From the NCBI GenBank assembly GCA_903887775.1, contig CAISRB010000005.1, positions 206,773 to 270,772 of the forward strand: a DNA stretch of 64,000 bases. Direction: 5' to 3'. Positions 1 through 8,388 of the stretch are shown one piece after another (the stretch's first letter is position 1; every line of letters begins with the position of its first letter). The position numbers and the translations under genes are program-made. The DNA is from an uncultured Bacteroidales bacterium. GTDB taxonomy: Bacteria > Bacteroidota > Bacteroidia > Bacteroidales > FEN-979. The notes beneath the pieces are model-generated. The model was not told the DNA's origin and did not search any database. It was given only the letters and a program-made list of their open reading frames with translations.

Positions 1-201
1 CTGAGGGTAATCCTTGTACCATAAAAAATATAAGCCGCTCAGACTTCCAAGGTAAAGCGCCCCCTGCACCGACAAAACCCCGATAAGCCTGCCTTTGTGA
101 ACAGAGGTCGTGTCCGTTCTGAGACTATGGTATGATGTACTGTCCTGGCTGTAAACAGCCAGGGATACAACCAGCGCTATGTACAACAAGAGGGACCGCA
201 T
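1..201 (-). CDS. DUF2279-like protein, N-terminal part only
   Basis: This reading frame starts at an ATG and runs off the left edge of the window, so only 67 codons are visible. The translation opens with a short hydrophobic leader (MRSLLLYIALVVSLAVYSQ), a likely signal peptide ending near Gln19. It then has a Gly/Leu-rich hydrophobic segment and an aromatic run ending LYFLWYKDYPQ. That ending resembles the start of Bacteroidota DUF2279 (YfiM-like) proteins, whose function is unknown. It lies 23 bases downstream of mltG on the same strand, so co-transcription is likely. The family call rests on recall of the motif and only a fragment is present. Confidence 0.6.
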   Translation of the reverse strand, partial: MRSLLLYIALVVSLAVYSQDSTSYHSLRTDTTSVHKGRLIGVLSVQGALYLGSLSGLYFLWYKDYPQ

Positions 202-224
202 GGTTGTGAACTTAAACGCACCAA

Positions 225-1298
225 TTATTTGATATTCAGTTGGTCAATGGCTTTCTGATAATTCCTTGCATTTCTTCCGTGTTCGGCAAGGCTTACAGCA
301 AAATTATGAAACCCGGAAAGATCCTCCCTTGCGCAGAAATACATGTAATTGTGATTTCTGAAATTCAGCACTGCATCAATCGAGCTTCTGGAAGGGATAC
401 AGATCGGACCGGGTGGAAGCCCTTTATGGGTGTATGTATTATATTTTGAGTCAATTTTCAGATGTTTTATTGTAATCCGTCTGATCGTATAATCCTGCCA
501 TGCATAAATGATTGTCGGATCGGCCTGCAATGGCCAGTTTTTACGGAGCCTGTTGATGTAAACCCCTGCAATATCAGGCTTTTCTGAATCTTTGTTCGAT
601 TCTTTCTCTACGATTGAAGCAAGTGTCACAACCTGCTGAATGTTCATACAGCAGATACCAAGCTCCATTCTGCGTTTTGCGTTCCAAAAGGCTTTTTGCT
701 CCCTGCTCATTTTCGCAATAAGTTGTGCCGCAGTTGTGTTCCAGAAAATTTCGTAAGTATTTGGAATAAACAGCACAAACACATTATCAGGATTAATGTC
801 ATATTTCTTCAGGTACGACGGGTCAAGAAATAACTTCATCAGGCTCGCAGAATCCGCTTCAACCTGACGCCCAAGTTTCCCGGCAAGTTCAGAAACGGTA
901 TGGACTGTCTGAAAACTGAGCCTGACCGGCTCCTGAAGCCCTGACCGTAATTGGTTTACAAGGTCATTATTGCTCCTCCCGTTCCGTATCCTGTATTTTC
1001 CGGCTTTAACTCTTTTTTCGTAATGTTTTCTTACCGCAACAAAAGCAAAGCTGTTTTCATTTTTCAGGATGGCATTGTCTTTCATTATCTTCAGCAGTCC
1101 TTTGAAGTCAGTCCCGGTCGGAATATACAAATAGGTAAAACTCTTTCCTTTAAGGTCAACATTGGGTGATTTTACCAGATAGTAAAATTTTGCAAAAAAC
1201 ACGCCCAGGAGCAGTATTGAGGTGAAAGAAACAACGAAAGGAGCAATATAGCTCAGCCTTCTGAGGCAATATGGTCCATGGATTGCAGGATTCATCAA
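225..1298 (-). CDS. mltG: Endolytic murein transglycosylase MltG
   Basis: A 357-residue inner-membrane enzyme of the YceG/MltG family, which cleaves nascent glycan strands and is thought to set where peptidoglycan synthesis ends. One membrane segment lies at about residues 17-37, followed by a LysM-like region. The catalytic domain shows the signature LASIVEKES, with Glu231 equivalent to the catalytic glutamate, then LQADPT (257-262) and GLPPGPICIPS (from 293). The length is normal for the family. The gene begins with two adjacent Met codons, and either could be the start. It follows the acetyltransferase and dapF on the same strand, a plausible cell-wall cluster because dapF makes meso-diaminopimelate. 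Confidence 0.93.
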   Translation of the reverse strand: MMNPAIHGPYCLRRLSYIAPFVVSFTSILLLGVFFAKFYYLVKSPNVDLKGKSFTYLYIPTGTDFKGLLKIMKDNAILKNENSFAFVAVRKHYEKRVKAGKYRIRNGRSNNDLVNQLRSGLQEPVRLSFQTVHTVSELAGKLGRQVEADSASLMKLFLDPSYLKKYDINPDNVFVLFIPNTYEIFWNTTAAQLIAKMSREQKAFWNAKRRMELGICCMNIQQVVTLASIVEKESNKDSEKPDIAGVYINRLRKNWPLQADPTIIYAWQDYTIRRITIKHLKIDSKYNTYTHKGLPPGPICIPSRSSIDAVLNFRNHNYMYFCAREDLSGFHNFAVSLAEHGRNARNYQKAIDQLNIK

Positions 1299-1320
1299 TT
1301 AAACGGTGTGTATGAAATTA

Positions 1321-1863
1321 TTAAGAACGTCGGATCAACTGGAACATCCATTCTTCCATCCAGCCATTATCAAGCCTGATCCAGTCTTGTTTAATGCCGC
1401 AGCGTTCAAAACCAACTTTCTCAAACAACGAAACACTAATTGTGTTCACTGGGGTGATATTGCAATATAGTTGCCTCAGATTCAGTACCTCAAAAGCATA
1501 TTGAATAAGAATTTCAAGGGCTTCAGAAGCATAACCTTTCCCTCTGAATTCCTGCCCGACCAGGATCCCGGCCCCGGCCCTGAGATTCAAGGGGTCGAAA
1601 TCAAAAAGATCTATTGCTCCGATTGCTTTACCTTTTATATTCCCTCTGAGGCCAACGATCATCAGCCTCAGCTGCCTGTTCAAATAGATATCGTTCCGGG
1701 CACTCATCACATATTCTTCGATCTGAAAACGGGAATAAGGGCTTAACGTGTTGCTTACTCTCCATACAGCAGGATCATTTTCCCACTTGTAGAGAAGATC
1801 TATGTCAGAAGGTTCTACGGCTCTGAGCTGCAACCTTTTGCTTTTAAGTATCTCAGTTTGCAT
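1321..1863 (-). CDS. GNAT-family N-acetyltransferase (RimJ/RimL-like)
   Basis: A 180-residue GNAT acetyltransferase, closest in pattern to the RimL/SpeG-type Acetyltransf_3 group. The N-terminus reads SKRLQLRAVEPSDIDLLYKWENDP, and the acetyl-CoA loop appears as VGQEFRGKGYASEAL. The C-terminal NTISVSLFEKVGFERCG is the usual strand-helix that closes the fold. The frame is open further upstream into dapF, but the ATG at 1863 is chosen because it lies 4 bases past the dapF stop and gives the standard family N-terminus. The acceptor (protein N-terminus, antibiotic or polyamine) cannot be told from sequence. Confidence 0.88.
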   Translation of the reverse strand: MQTEILKSKRLQLRAVEPSDIDLLYKWENDPAVWRVSNTLSPYSRFQIEEYVMSARNDIYLNRQLRLMIVGLRGNIKGKAIGAIDLFDFDPLNLRAGAGILVGQEFRGKGYASEALEILIQYAFEVLNLRQLYCNITPVNTISVSLFEKVGFERCGIKQDWIRLDNGWMEEWMFQLIRRS

Positions 1864-1867
1864 TGCT

Positions 1868-2659
1868 TTAATTAATGAGTATCTCCCCTTTGTATACAAA
1901 TACAGCCGGCCCTTCAAGATAAACTTCTGTAAATTCCTGCCCTGACCGGCGAAAATGAACTTTAAACTCTCCTCCTGTGGTATTTACGGAATAACAACCT
2001 TTATTGTCCTGGTTTAGAAGGGCAGTGATAACGGCAGATGCAGTAACACCTGTTCCGCAGGAAAGTGTTTCGTTCTCAACCCCGCGTTCATAGGTTCTGA
2101 CACGTAATCCGCTTTGTGTCAGTTCAACGAAATTCACGTTACAGCCACCGTTTTCGAACCGGGATTCATGTCTCAGTGCTCTGCCAAGCTTAACCACATC
2201 GATCTCATCCACGGAAGGAACGAATTTAACAAAATGAGGCGAGCCGGTGTCTATGAAATAGCCGTCTTCAAATGTTTGCCCGGGCCTGGTGTCTTTCATC
2301 TTAAGTTTAACAATATATTGTTTGCTGTTTTTTGCCAGTATCTCTGCTTCATGCTCACCGTCAACAGCAATGAACCTGGCCTGTTTGTCAATGATCCCCA
2401 GTTCATTGGCAAAGGCTGTCATGCACCGGCCGCCATTGCCGCACATGGTACTTTCATTTCCGTCAGAATTATAGTATTTCAGAGAGAAGTCAAATATGTT
2501 ATGGGCTTCAAGCAGCATCAGTCCGTCGGCCCCTATGCCGAAATGCCTGTCGCAAAGAAAGGCTATTTGAGAATGATTCAAAAGGATCCGGCCGAAACGA
2601 TTATCGACAATGACAAAATCATTCCCGTTGCCATGGTATTTATAAAAGTCAATTTTCAC
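1868..2659 (-). CDS. dapF: Diaminopimelate epimerase
   Basis: A 263-residue cytoplasmic epimerase that converts LL- to meso-diaminopimelate for lysine and peptidoglycan synthesis. Both catalytic cysteines are present: Cys73 in MCGNGGRC and Cys201 in LSCGTGVTAS. The opening KYHGNGNDFV and the GIGADGLM loop are also typical. The length is normal. It appears to be the first gene of a leftward cluster with the acetyltransferase and mltG. Confidence 0.97.
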   Translation of the reverse strand: MKIDFYKYHGNGNDFVIVDNRFGRILLNHSQIAFLCDRHFGIGADGLMLLEAHNIFDFSLKYYNSDGNESTMCGNGGRCMTAFANELGIIDKQARFIAVDGEHEAEILAKNSKQYIVKLKMKDTRPGQTFEDGYFIDTGSPHFVKFVPSVDEIDVVKLGRALRHESRFENGGCNVNFVELTQSGLRVRTYERGVENETLSCGTGVTASAVITALLNQDNKGCYSVNTTGGEFKVHFRRSGQEFTEVYLEGPAVFVYKGEILIN

Positions 2660-2676
2660 AAAAATCTATTCTAACG

Positions 2677-2684
2677 CAAAGCTA
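2677..2684 (-). promoter_or_regulatory. Candidate -7 element upstream of dapF
   Basis: On the minus strand this reads TAGCTTTG, matching the Bacteroidota -7 consensus TAnnTTTG, and would start transcription about 10 bases before the dapF ATG. No clear TTTG lies 19-20 bases upstream, so only half the promoter is supported. Confidence 0.4.
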
Positions 2685-2780
2685 TGAACAAATCTTAATA
2701 TTAAAAGTATCCTGCCCTCAATTCGTCGGGAGTTTTCTGCTGTTTAACGATTCACTCTGTAATCCGCCTGAATATTAGAA

Positions 2781-2788
2781 TACTTTTG
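2781..2788 (+). promoter_or_regulatory. Candidate -7 element upstream of the LiaF-like gene
   Basis: TACTTTTG matches TAnnTTTG. The -33 position holds only a degenerate TCTG about 21 bases upstream. It lies 36 bases before the ATG at 2824. Confidence 0.45.
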
Positions 2789-2823
2789 TTCCCAGAAAAT
2801 CACTAATTTTAAACCCGAATACC

Positions 2824-3573
2824 ATGGAACCAAATACTGAAAATAAATTTCGTTACGATAGCCACCGGAAAAAAGGAATTCTGGGAATTATTGTGATCCT
2901 TGCAGGCATGTCCTTATTGCTTTTCAATACCGGAATTGTCCCTGACTATTTCAGGCATATTATAATTTCGTGGCCCATGTTGCTGCTCGCCATTGGCGTG
3001 ATAAGCCTTATTGGAGCTGAAAACAGGGTCCCCGGTATTATTCTGATTCTGATCGGAGGTTTTTTCCTCTTCCCGAGGGTCTTCGACCTGGATATTAATT
3101 TTGCGCATCTTTTCTGGCCTCTTATTCTTATCTGCATCGGGGTGCTCATTCTTTTTCGCAGATTTCCTCATCCCGGTAACTGGAAGCATCATATGAAAAA
3201 CTCTCCCGAGAACATGGCAGCCGCCAATGACCAGGGCTTTATTTACGAAGACCATATTTTCAGCGGCACTGAAAAAAGGATTATCAACAAAGACTTTAAA
3301 GGGGGCAGGATGAATGTTATTTTCGGCGGGATCAAGCTTGACCTTACACAGGCCAGCCTGGGAGAAGGTGTAAATGAACTCGAAGTGAACGTTGTTTTCG
3401 GCGGCGCTACTATCATCCTGCCTTGCGAATGGAAAATCCAGCTGAAGAATACCAGTGTGTTCGGAGGATTCTCCGATAAGCGTTTCTGTGTTAAAGAACC
3501 TCTTGACACCTCCAGAGTGCTGGTTATCAAAGCTTCTTCAGTTTTCGGTGGTGGGGAGATCAAAACATATTAA
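2824..3573 (+). CDS. LiaF-like transmembrane protein (DUF5668 plus LiaF C-terminal domain)
   Basis: A 249-residue membrane protein. The N-terminal half has three to four hydrophobic segments (about residues 19-40, 45-63, 67-84 and 95-112). The soluble C-terminal half carries the repeated motif seen in LiaF/YvqF domains, with NVIFGGIKLDL, NVVFGGATIIL, TSVFGGFSD and SSVFGGGEI as successive beta-helix-like turns. In Firmicutes LiaF restrains the LiaRS cell-envelope stress system. Here the next two genes are a LytS-type kinase and a LytTR regulator, so a sensory accessory role is a reasonable inference, though unproven for Bacteroidota. Confidence 0.85.
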   Translation: MEPNTENKFRYDSHRKKGILGIIVILAGMSLLLFNTGIVPDYFRHIIISWPMLLLAIGVISLIGAENRVPGIILILIGGFFLFPRVFDLDINFAHLFWPLILICIGVLILFRRFPHPGNWKHHMKNSPENMAAANDQGFIYEDHIFSGTEKRIINKDFKGGRMNVIFGGIKLDLTQASLGEGVNELEVNVVFGGATIILPCEWKIQLKNTSVFGGFSDKRFCVKEPLDTSRVLVIKASSVFGGGEIKTY

Positions 3574-3594
3574 AATAAAACCTGGGGATATAGA

Positions 3595-4668
3595 ATGATA
3601 CATCCGGTCTTTCAAAATCTCAGGTCCATATCCGTGTATTTTGGAACGTGGATCCTCCTGGCGGGGATCCACTTTTCCATTTTATTCCTGCAGTTTCGTA
3701 TTCCATTGAACATTGCATTGGCCGACAGCTTTATTTACAATGCTGTGCTATGTGTGATAGGGATTGCAATGTGGTATGCAATCAGGTATTCGATGCCGGG
3801 GAAAACTACAGGCTTTACTTTTATTTTCAATCATTTTACATATTTGGTACTCCTGCTTGTATTCTGGATCGGAACCGGATATGCTGCCCTGAACCTGTTG
3901 TTTAAGGACAACCTTGTTTACATAAATTTCCTGGGCCTGTCAATCCCTTACCGCTTTGTGGCCGGGATCAGTCTGTACGCATTTATCGGGCTGGCCTATT
4001 ACCTGATAATTATGTACCGGGACCTTCAGGATAAAGCCAAAGCGGAAACCCGCCTGAATGAGCTCCTGAAAGAATCTGAGTTGAACATGCTCAAATCACA
4101 GATAAATCCTCATTTCCTTTTTAACAGCCTGAACTCTATCAGTTCATTAACTATTACTGATCCGGGCAAGGCCCAGGAAATGGTGGTAAAGCTTTCGGAA
4201 TTTTTAAGATACAGTGTTTCGTCAAACATCAACACCTTTACCACACTGGAAAAGGAAATGCAGAATATTCACAGGTACCTGGAGATCGAAAAGATCCGTT
4301 TCGGGGATAAACTTGTTTTCGAATTTACGATGGAACCGGGATTTTCGACAAGGAACGTCCCTGTCATGATCCTTCAGCCGTTATATGAGAACGCCATCAA
4401 GCACGGAGTTTATGAAAGTACCGAACCGGTAAAAGTCATAACTGACTGCAAAACCTTTACAGATTACTTTGAGATCAGGATCAGTAATGATTTCGACCCA
4501 TCGGCTCCGGCCAGGAAGGGTGCCGGTATTGGTTTAAAAAACATCAGGGAAAGATTAAAGCTGATGTACAGGAATGATTCTCTGTTAAAAACCTTTGTTT
4601 TGAATAATGTATTTCGGGTTGTACTCACGATACCGAACAAACCATTTGAAAATAATCCTGAACAATGA
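3595..4668 (+). CDS. LytS/YehU-family sensor histidine kinase
   Basis: A 357-residue membrane kinase. Four hydrophobic segments (about residues 13-33, 46-64, 80-102 and 118-140) are followed by a short coiled linker. The His_kinase domain reads QINPHFLFNSLNS, with phospho-acceptor His173. The ATPase part has the N-box PLYENAIKHG (Asn266) and the glycine loop GAGIGLKNIRERL. No extracytoplasmic sensor domain is evident. The gene overlaps the next one by 4 bases, which marks them as a co-translated two-component pair, and it sits 21 bases after the LiaF-like gene. Confidence 0.94.
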   Translation: MIHPVFQNLRSISVYFGTWILLAGIHFSILFLQFRIPLNIALADSFIYNAVLCVIGIAMWYAIRYSMPGKTTGFTFIFNHFTYLVLLLVFWIGTGYAALNLLFKDNLVYINFLGLSIPYRFVAGISLYAFIGLAYYLIIMYRDLQDKAKAETRLNELLKESELNMLKSQINPHFLFNSLNSISSLTITDPGKAQEMVVKLSEFLRYSVSSNINTFTTLEKEMQNIHRYLEIEKIRFGDKLVFEFTMEPGFSTRNVPVMILQPLYENAIKHGVYESTEPVKVITDCKTFTDYFEIRISNDFDPSAPARKGAGIGLKNIRERLKLMYRNDSLLKTFVLNNVFRVVLTIPNKPFENNPEQ

Positions 4669-5414
4669 CATACAAAGCCATTATCATTGATGATGAAAAG
4701 CCTGCCAGGGATATCATCAGGACCTTTTTGAAAGAGCTTACCGACATAGAGATAATAACCGAATGTTCGGATGGGTTTGCCGGATTAAAAGCCATTCAGG
4801 ATTTGAAACCTGACCTGGTTTTCCTCGATATCCAAATGCCGAAACTTACAGGCTTTGAAGTGCTGGAGCTGATTGAAAACCCCCCGCTCATTATTTTCAG
4901 TACAGCTTACGACCAGTATGCAATAAAGGCGTTTGAAATGAATGCCACAGATTATATATTAAAACCGTATTCCAGGGAAAGATTTGTGCAGGCTGTCGGG
5001 AAAGCCATTTCCAAACTCCAGGGCGGTGTTGCCCTGCAGCCGGAAATTCAAAAAATAATTCAATCTGCGGATGACAAAGATGAATTGCTTCAAAGGATAG
5101 CAGTAAAAACAAGACATAAAGTGCATGTGATCGGAGTGAATGAGATCATTTATCTTGAAGCTGAAGGCGATTATGTTATGATTCACGTAAAAGACGGCAA
5201 TTATCTCAAGGAAAAGACAATGAAGTATTTTGAATCCCACCTTGATCCTGAAAAATTTATACGGATACACCGTTCATATATCGTTAATGCAGAAGTTATT
5301 GAAAGGATTGAGCTGTATGACAAGGAAAGTTATTCTGTACTGCTGAAGAACGGAGCCAGCCTGAGGGCAAGTACCAGCGGTTATAAGCTGCTGAAACAGA
5401 TTCTGCACATGTAG
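4665..5414 (+). CDS. LytTR-family response regulator
   Basis: A 249-residue DNA-binding regulator. The receiver domain (1-120) has the acidic pair IIIDDE, phospho-acceptor Asp55 in LVFLDIQMP, and Lys in YILKPYSRE. The LytTR domain (about 140-245) shows IIYLEAEGDYVMIHV and FIRIHRSYIVN. Its partner is the overlapping upstream kinase. Target genes are unknown. The LiaF-like gene upstream is the most obvious candidate for shared regulation. Confidence 0.95.
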   Translation: MTYKAIIIDDEKPARDIIRTFLKELTDIEIITECSDGFAGLKAIQDLKPDLVFLDIQMPKLTGFEVLELIENPPLIIFSTAYDQYAIKAFEMNATDYILKPYSRERFVQAVGKAISKLQGGVALQPEIQKIIQSADDKDELLQRIAVKTRHKVHVIGVNEIIYLEAEGDYVMIHVKDGNYLKEKTMKYFESHLDPEKFIRIHRSYIVNAEVIERIELYDKESYSVLLKNGASLRASTSGYKLLKQILHM

Positions 5415-5492
5415 TCCTCAATTTTTTTATTGGCTGCAACCCTTTTTCAGGGAAATTGTCTTATATTTACGTTCAGACAATACAGTTGACAA

Positions 5493-6974
5493 TTGAAAGC
5501 GATTGCGTCAAATCCGGTCATTTATGAGATTAACACTCTGGTATGGCTAGGAGAAATAAGCAGGGAGTGCCAGACCGAAATTACTCTTTCAAATGTACCT
5601 GATTATAAATGGGATGAGCTTATCCGGCTCAAAATTGAGGCCGTATGGTTAATGGGAGTCTGGGAAAGAAGCCCTGAATGCATAAAAATTTCAAATGCCG
5701 ATCCCGGGAACCTTTCAAATTTTAAAAGAGCCCTGAGTGATTTTACGGAAGATGATAACACGGGTTCTCCCTATTGCGTTAAAAACTATACAGTCAACCG
5801 GAATCTGGGAGGAAACGACGGCTTGGCCATTGCGCGTAAAAAACTCCTTGAAAGAAACATTTCCCTCATTCTTGATTTTGTACCTAATCATCTGGCTTTT
5901 GATCATCCCTGGGTGTACCAGAACCCTGAATTGTTCATTCATGGGTCGGAGGATGACCTGGCCAGGGACCCTGTAACTTTTAAACGCCTTCAACCTGGTA
6001 TTTTTGCCTGTGGCACCGACCCGTATTATCCCCCCTGGGAGGATGTGGTCCAGGTGAATGCATTTAGTCCTCAGTTGAGGCTTCAGGCGATACGTACCTT
6101 AAAAGAAATAGCAGGTATGTGTGACGGCGTTCGCTGCGATATGGCGATGCTTTTAATGAACGATGTATTTCTTCATACCTGGGGCTCGCTGGCGGGTGAT
6201 GTCCCTGGTGAAGAATACTGGAAGCTTATTATTGGCGAAGTCAAAAAAGAGTTTCCTGATTTCATGTTCATTGCTGAAGTTTATTGGGATATGGAATATA
6301 TCCTCCAGCAAAACGGGTTTGATTATTGTTATGATAAACGGCTTTATGACAGGTTAAAAGGAGAAGATGCAGATGCCATCCGTCATCATCTTGAAGCCGA
6401 CATCAGCTACCAGTCAAAGCTGCTGAGGTTTATTGAGAATCATGATGAGGAAAGAGCTGTTTCGGCCTTCAATATTGAAAAAGAAAAAGCTGCCGCTCTG
6501 ATAAGCCTGACCCTCCCCGGAGCAAAACTGATCCATGAAGGTCAGCTGGAAGGCAGGATAGTTCGCCTGCCGGTTTTTCTAAAGAGAAGACCGCCCGAAA
6601 CACCCAACACCTATATTAAAAATTTCTATGAGACTCTTCTGGAGATCGCTGCAACAGCGGAATTGCACAAGGGTGAATGGTTCCTCTGTCCCGTGAGCGG
6701 ATGGGGTGATAACCAAAGCTGCAGGCATATCCTGGCGTGGTACTGGAAATATGAAAGCAGGGTATGCCTCGTTGCAGTAAATTATTTTCCAAAACCTTCT
6801 CAGGGATTTGTTTATCTTCCCGGATGTGAGCTTTCAGGATATTCATGGCGGCTTGTTGACCTGTTCACCCAGGACCATTTTATCCGCAACGGAGATGATA
6901 TAGCCGTAAGCGGGCTATATGTCGGACTGGAATCCTGGGGTTTTCATTTTTTTCAGATTTATAAAATGATTTAA
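5493..6974 (+). CDS. GH13-family alpha-amylase-like glycosidase
   Basis: A 493-residue glycoside hydrolase of the alpha-amylase clan without a signal peptide, so probably cytoplasmic. The (beta/alpha)8 motifs are ILDFVPNHLAFDHP (region I), DGVRCDMA with nucleophile Asp216 (region II), FIAEVYW with acid/base Glu262 (region III) and IENHDEE with Asp318 (region IV). The C-terminus looks like an all-beta maltogenic-amylase domain. The start is a TTG at 5493, since no in-frame ATG precedes the conserved PVIYEINTLVWLGE. A TATATTTA element about 20 bases upstream could be its -7. The exact substrate (glycogen, trehalose or maltodextrin) is not determinable. Confidence 0.88.
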   Translation: MKAIASNPVIYEINTLVWLGEISRECQTEITLSNVPDYKWDELIRLKIEAVWLMGVWERSPECIKISNADPGNLSNFKRALSDFTEDDNTGSPYCVKNYTVNRNLGGNDGLAIARKKLLERNISLILDFVPNHLAFDHPWVYQNPELFIHGSEDDLARDPVTFKRLQPGIFACGTDPYYPPWEDVVQVNAFSPQLRLQAIRTLKEIAGMCDGVRCDMAMLLMNDVFLHTWGSLAGDVPGEEYWKLIIGEVKKEFPDFMFIAEVYWDMEYILQQNGFDYCYDKRLYDRLKGEDADAIRHHLEADISYQSKLLRFIENHDEERAVSAFNIEKEKAAALISLTLPGAKLIHEGQLEGRIVRLPVFLKRRPPETPNTYIKNFYETLLEIAATAELHKGEWFLCPVSGWGDNQSCRHILAWYWKYESRVCLVAVNYFPKPSQGFVYLPGCELSGYSWRLVDLFTQDHFIRNGDDIAVSGLYVGLESWGFHFFQIYKMI

Positions 6975-7046
6975 AAATACCGCTTTTCGTTTCTCAATAA
7001 AGAACAAGACATTCTGCAAACATTTATCAACATAAAGACAGATTAT

Positions 7047-7682
7047 ATGAAAAAAAAGATCAAATTACTGGCAATGGTGGCGGCAGTCATGTTTATGATT
7101 TCCTGTGCCACCTATCCTGGCATGGATTCAAGGCTTGCTGAGGATCTCGTCGTCATCACGAAATATGATGTCGGTACCAATTTCACGCAGTATAAAACAT
7201 TCTCGATCGTAGATTCTGTATCAGTCATCAGTGACAGGGACAGTTCTAAAATACTGGATGCTCAGGCACAGGCCTTGCTCAACCAGATCATTGGGAACAT
7301 GCAGGCAAGAGGCTACCAAAAAGTTAACCGAACAGCCAAGCCTGACCTTGGGATCAATGTGGGAGTCGTAAAGATTACAAACGTGACTTATTATTACCCC
7401 GGATGGTATTGGGATAACGGATATTACAATCCGGCCTATTGGGGATATCCTTCCTATAATTACTGGTATCCGTATTATCCTCCTGCAGTAAGTACATACA
7501 GCACAGGTACTGTTATTATCGACATGGTAGACCTGAAAAATGCCCCGGCTCACAACAATAAGCTATATATAGAATGGATTGCCTTAATACGTGGCCTGAT
7601 GACCGGTTACCACACGCTACAGGACGTACTTGATAATGTTGACCAGTGTTTTGCCCAAACCCCGCAGATCAGGGCAAATTAA
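7047..7682 (+). CDS. DUF4136 lipoprotein
   Basis: A 211-residue lipoprotein. The lipobox MFMISCA places the lipidated cysteine at about residue 20. The body matches DUF4136, a domain common in Bacteroidota envelope proteins and of unknown function: YKTFSIVDS, then a predicted sheet region with PDLGINVGVVK. A striking Tyr/Trp/Pro-rich stretch covers about residues 113-152. It is followed within 60 bases by an outer-membrane barrel gene, suggesting a shared envelope role. Confidence 0.85.
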   Translation: MKKKIKLLAMVAAVMFMISCATYPGMDSRLAEDLVVITKYDVGTNFTQYKTFSIVDSVSVISDRDSSKILDAQAQALLNQIIGNMQARGYQKVNRTAKPDLGINVGVVKITNVTYYYPGWYWDNGYYNPAYWGYPSYNYWYPYYPPAVSTYSTGTVIIDMVDLKNAPAHNNKLYIEWIALIRGLMTGYHTLQDVLDNVDQCFAQTPQIRAN

Positions 7683-7739
7683 GGTCATGCAATCCGTAAG
7701 AAACAGCAAAAAAGTATATTCATTTATAATGAACTGAAA

Positions 7740-8387
7740 ATGAAAAAAATATTTTTATCAATCATAGCTGCCCTGCTCCTGACTGTTACAGTCCAGGCCC
7801 AGGAAAAAGCAGCCTCGGGTTACAACCCGACTTCATTATACACTCTCTCATGGACTCTCGGCGTTCCGCTGGGCAGTTTCAATAACTTCATTAATACGGT
7901 AAGCCCTGCCGGAGGGAATTTCACAGGCCGGTATTTCCTGAAGAAAGGCCTTGCCGTCGGCTTTGAATTCGGCTGGAATAATTATTATAAAAAATACCCG
8001 AGAAATACTTATTATGGCGGTGATGGCTTAGCTGTTACCGGTATCTTTTATACATATTCTTTCGTGGTTCCATGGAAGGTCGGAGCTTATTATTACTTCA
8101 TGCCTTCAGCCATAGCTGATCCTTATGTTGGCCTGTCATTTGGCGGGGATTATATGGAGGAGCATATTATGGTACAGGAGTATGATATTTATAACACCCA
8201 ATGGGGATTTACGATGTCGCCTGAGCTAGGTGTACTTATAAAATTCGGTAAGTATTCACATTGGGGAGCCAATGTCAGCGCCCAGTACTGGTTCAATACC
8301 AATTCATTCACTTTTACTGATGTTGATTCCTACAGCACAATGCAGGGACTTAACTTCAATGTGGGATTGACCTATTTGCTGAGGTAG
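7740..8387 (+). CDS. Outer-membrane beta-barrel protein
   Basis: A 215-residue protein with a clear signal peptide (MKKIFLSIIAALLLTVTVQAQ). The mature part has alternating hydrophobic strands and aromatic girdles, and the C-terminus ends in a strand (GLNFNVGLTYLLR), as in small OmpW/OprF-like barrels. No enzymatic motif is visible. Its stop codon lies one base from the stop of the convergent pyruvate kinase gene. Confidence 0.8.
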   Translation: MKKIFLSIIAALLLTVTVQAQEKAASGYNPTSLYTLSWTLGVPLGSFNNFINTVSPAGGNFTGRYFLKKGLAVGFEFGWNNYYKKYPRNTYYGGDGLAVTGIFYTYSFVVPWKVGAYYYFMPSAIADPYVGLSFGGDYMEEHIMVQEYDIYNTQWGFTMSPELGVLIKFGKYSHWGANVSAQYWFNTNSFTFTDVDSYSTMQGLNFNVGLTYLLR

Positions 8388-8388
8388 T

